Shown here one piece after another: positions 6,050 through 7,722 of a stretch of DNA of 7,722 nt. The DNA comes from an uncultured Chitinophagaceae bacterium (GTDB lineage: Bacteria; Bacteroidota; Bacteroidia; Chitinophagales; Chitinophagaceae), in NCBI GenBank assembly GCA_934502905.1, contig CAKSVK010000163.1, forward strand, positions 1-7,722, in the 5' to 3' direction. A program made the translations under genes and the position numbers. Position 1 is the first letter of the stretch; every line of letters starts with the position of its first letter. A model generated the notes under the pieces. It ran no database searches. It saw only the letters and a list, made by a program, of their open reading frames with translations, and was not told the DNA's origin.

Positions 6050-6081
6050 CAGCATTAGCCGAAAAAAAATTAATTTTTACA

Positions 6082-7344
6082 ATGCAGGTTTTCAAGCTGG
6101 GTGGAGCGAGCATTGCTACCGTTGAAAGGATACAACAGGTAGCCGGTTTACTACAACAATATAAAGAGGACAGGTTGCTGGTTGTTATTTCGGCAATGGG
6201 GAAAACCACGAATGCGTTGGAAAAAGTAGCAGAAGCCTTTTTTGAAGAAAGAAAAGAAGACGCATTGCAACTGTTTGAACAGGTGAAACAACATCACCTG
6301 ACGGCTGCAAAATATTTGCTGGTAACGCATTTTAACGATGCCCTGGAGCAGATGTCGCAACTGTTTACCGAGGTGGAATGGTCGCTGTACGACCAGCCGG
6401 TGAGGGAATTTGACTATTATTACGACCAGATCGTTTGCTGCGGGGAGTTGCTCTCCTCTACCATTATCAGCGCGTTCCTGAACGAAAAGGGCATTACAAA
6501 CACCTGGGTAGATATCAGGGATATCCTGAAAACCAACAATAAGTTCCGGGTAGCCGGGGTTGATGAAGCGGTTACCCTGCAACATATCAGGACCTTGTTA
6601 CTACCGTGTTTTGAGGATAGTAACATGGTAGTGACCCAGGGCTTCATCGGTGCTACTGATGAAAATGAGACCACTACACTGGGGCGGGAGGGGAGTGATT
6701 TTACGGCCGCTATCATGGCATCCCTGCTGCAGGCGGAAAGCGTCACCATCTGGAAAGATGTGCCGGGGGTGATGAGCGCAGATCCCAGGCTGTTCCCCGA
6801 CGCCAGGCTGATCGAACACCTGGGGTATGAGGAAGTAATCGAGATGGCCTATTATGGCGCCCAGGTAATACATCCGAAAACGATCAAACCGCTTTACAAT
6901 AATCGTATACCCCTGTTTGTAAGGTGTTTTCTCGATCCTTCTTTACCGGGAACGGTCATCCATACCAAAAGTGACAAATTCCTTCCCCCGATCATCGTAG
7001 TTAAGCAGGACCAGGTATTGCTGCGCCTGCAGTCAAAAGATTTCTCCTTTGTAGGAGAAAAGGAAATGTCGGTGCTGTACCACTTATTGAAAGAAAACAA
7101 AGAAAGAGCCAACCTTATCCAGGCGGGAGCCGTATCTATAATGGTATGTGTGGATGACAGAGGCGCCCGGACAGACAATTTTGCGGCCGAAGCCGCCGCT
7201 GAGTTCGATGTGCAGATAGAAAAAGGGCTTAACCTCTTGACGATCAGGCATTATTCACAGGAGATTTTTGAAAAGTTGACGGAGGGTAAAAGGTTGGTAT
7301 TGCAGCAGCAATCTGAAATGACAGTGCAGGCGTTAATGGGATAG
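6082..7344 (+). CDS. lysC: Aspartate kinase (monofunctional)
   Basis: The 420-residue cytosolic enzyme phosphorylates L-aspartate, the first step toward lysine, threonine, methionine and diaminopimelate. The kinase domain covers about 1-295: FKLGGAS (4-10, usually KFGGTS), VVISAMGKTTNA (34-45), GELLSS (121-126), TTTLGREGSDFTAAI (197-211, where many phyla have GRGGSD), and WKDVPGVMSADPRL (224-237). The C-terminal part (about 300-420) is an ACT-type regulatory region, suggesting feedback control by an end product. No homoserine dehydrogenase domain follows, so it is not a fusion. The frame is open upstream to 5920, but homology begins at the ATG at 6082; the earlier part overlaps the divergent ATPase gene and the promoter. 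The KLGGAS and GREGSD forms are, as I recall, normal in Bacteroidota and not signs of loss of function. No other aspartate-pathway gene is adjacent. Confidence 0.95.
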   Translation: MQVFKLGGASIATVERIQQVAGLLQQYKEDRLLVVISAMGKTTNALEKVAEAFFEERKEDALQLFEQVKQHHLTAAKYLLVTHFNDALEQMSQLFTEVEWSLYDQPVREFDYYYDQIVCCGELLSSTIISAFLNEKGITNTWVDIRDILKTNNKFRVAGVDEAVTLQHIRTLLLPCFEDSNMVVTQGFIGATDENETTTLGREGSDFTAAIMASLLQAESVTIWKDVPGVMSADPRLFPDARLIEHLGYEEVIEMAYYGAQVIHPKTIKPLYNNRIPLFVRCFLDPSLPGTVIHTKSDKFLPPIIVVKQDQVLLRLQSKDFSFVGEKEMSVLYHLLKENKERANLIQAGAVSIMVCVDDRGARTDNFAAEAAAEFDVQIEKGLNLLTIRHYSQEIFEKLTEGKRLVLQQQSEMTVQALMG

Positions 7345-7347
7345 TTT

Positions 7348-7366
7348 ATATTATTTTTTTTAATAT
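7348..7366 (+). terminator. Weak A/T-only hairpin after lysC
   Basis: ATATTA (7348-7353) pairs with TAATAT (7361-7366) around a loop of seven T, starting four bases after the lysC stop. With no G-C pair in the stem it would be a poor terminator, but it is the only candidate here. Confidence 0.25.
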
Positions 7367-7420
7367 CAACTCGTCTCAGATAAGCCAAACGTTAAAAATA
7401 TACAGGCGTTTACGCTTATA

Positions 7421-7428
7421 TAAGTTTG
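7421..7428 (+). promoter_or_regulatory. Possible distal -7 element upstream of the lipoprotein gene
   Basis: TAAGTTTG fits TAnnTTTG exactly and lies about 195 bases before the lipoprotein ATG. No -33 TTTG is seen at the right distance. Just upstream, 7400-7423 is a gapped palindrome (TATA, 3 bases, GCGT, TT, ACGC, 3 bases, TATA). A transcript from here would have a long leader that includes the 7451-7494 stem. Confidence 0.3.
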
Positions 7429-7450
7429 CATTTCAGCTCGGAAAAAACAG

Positions 7451-7494
7451 GGGTAATAGCGTTGGAGAGGGAGTTTAGCAAAGAAATACTACCC
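7451..7494 (+). other. Possible stem-loop in the lipoprotein leader region
   Basis: GGGTAATA (7451-7458) can pair with TACTACCC (7487-7494) with one A-C mismatch, enclosing a 28-base purine-rich loop (GTTGGAGAGGGAG within it). I do not recognise a riboswitch or known RNA family. Confidence 0.2.
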
Positions 7495-7518
7495 AATAGA
7501 TATGTTAAAAAACATGTA

Positions 7519-7552
7519 TTTGTAAATTGATTTAAAATAGTACTTATTTTTG
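7519..7552 (+). promoter_or_regulatory. Probable proximal promoter of the lipoprotein gene
   Basis: A -33 TTTG (7519-7522) and a -7 TATTTTTG (7545-7552) are separated by 22 bases, within the range I recall for Bacteroidota promoters. Transcription would begin near 7558-7560, giving a leader of about 65 bases without a Shine-Dalgarno site. That leader holds CTAACTAA twice (7564-7571 and 7591-7598). Confidence 0.55.
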
Positions 7553-7622
7553 CACTAAAGTTGCTAACTAATTCGTTAGAGACTTATTAACTAACTAAGA
7601 ATTTTTAAAAGTCAGATTTTTT

Positions 7623-7722
7623 ATGAAAAAAGCATTATCAGTTATCTGTTTAGCCGCTATTACCTTCATCGCCTGTAAAAAGGATAAAAATGATCCGGAT
7701 CCGGAACCTCAGCCAGTTAATG
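7623..7722 (+). CDS. Lipoprotein, N-terminal part (cut off by window end)
   Basis: The 33 residues seen begin MKKALSVICLAAITFIAC, a signal peptide with two lysines, a hydrophobic core and a lipobox-like FIAC, so signal peptidase II would lipidate C18. After the cysteine the chain is charged and extended (KKDKNDPDPEPQPVN), the usual start of Bacteroidota lipoproteins. Lysine and aspartate right after the cysteine resemble, without matching exactly, the lipoprotein export signal that sends lipoproteins to the cell surface in this phylum. The mature domain lies outside the window, so function is unknown. F at -3 of the lipobox is less common than L, V or I. The ATG at 7623 follows a T run without a Shine-Dalgarno site, which is normal in this phylum. 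A promoter with a perfect -7 box lies 71 bases upstream. Confidence 0.85.
   Translation, partial: MKKALSVICLAAITFIACKKDKNDPDPEPQPVN

Noticed and set aside
5920..6081. Longer aspartokinase start within the divergent ATPase gene
   Set aside because: The extra 54 residues overlap the ATPase start region and the lysC -7 box, and conserved kinase sequence begins exactly at 6082.
1..7722. CRISPR array, transposon, prophage, toxin-antitoxin, defence island, tRNA or rRNA
   Set aside because: I looked for regular repeats, transposase or integrase motifs, paired small toxin-antitoxin frames and RNA gene signatures on both strands and found none.

Overview
The window looks like ordinary chromosome from a member of the Bacteroidota, most likely the Chitinophagaceae (Chitinophaga-like). 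The signs are -7 boxes of the TAnnTTTG type, few Shine-Dalgarno sites, a lysine-rich lipoprotein start typical of the phylum, and a Crp-like regulator, a GREGSD-type aspartokinase and a YfiT/DinB enzyme that all read like versions from this group. The assignment rests on recalled family resemblance; no search was run.

Layout. Positions 1-153 hold the 3' end of an unrecognised + strand gene. It runs into a strong hairpin terminator that mainly serves the convergent, minus-strand Crp/Fnr-family regulator (167-784). Upstream of that regulator, also on the minus strand, is ribulose-phosphate 3-epimerase (rpe, 976-1623). Divergent from rpe is a guanidino-group-modifying hydrolase of the CtlX/arginine-deiminase-related family (1704-2600, apparently with a TTG start). 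A gene-poor stretch of about 584 bases follows (2601-3184). It contains a possible gene remnant, a GC-rich hairpin, a 12-base palindrome and a short direct repeat.

Next is a minus-strand block: a NUDIX hydrolase (3185-3736) stands alone, and upstream of it three closely spaced genes probably form an operon, transcribed in the order ABC-transporter ATPase (5196-5960), periplasmic FKBP-type prolyl isomerase (4438-5172) and YfiT/DinB metal-dependent enzyme (3879-4409). No ABC permease gene lies in the window. Divergent from the ATPase is a monofunctional aspartokinase (lysC, 6082-7344), and the gap between them holds a perfect 6-1-6 inverted repeat resembling a Fur box next to a perfect -7 motif. 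After lysC, a 278-base leader region with two -7 motifs precedes the start of a lipoprotein gene cut off by the window end.

How the genes fit together: they are mostly housekeeping functions (pentose phosphate pathway, aspartate-family amino acids, nucleotide clean-up, envelope folding, export) without a shared pathway. I saw no CRISPR array, transposase, phage gene, tRNA, rRNA or defence cassette, and no convincing new multi-gene system. The points most worth checking are the Fur-like site, the permease-less ATPase operon, the remnant in the long gap and the leader of the last gene.
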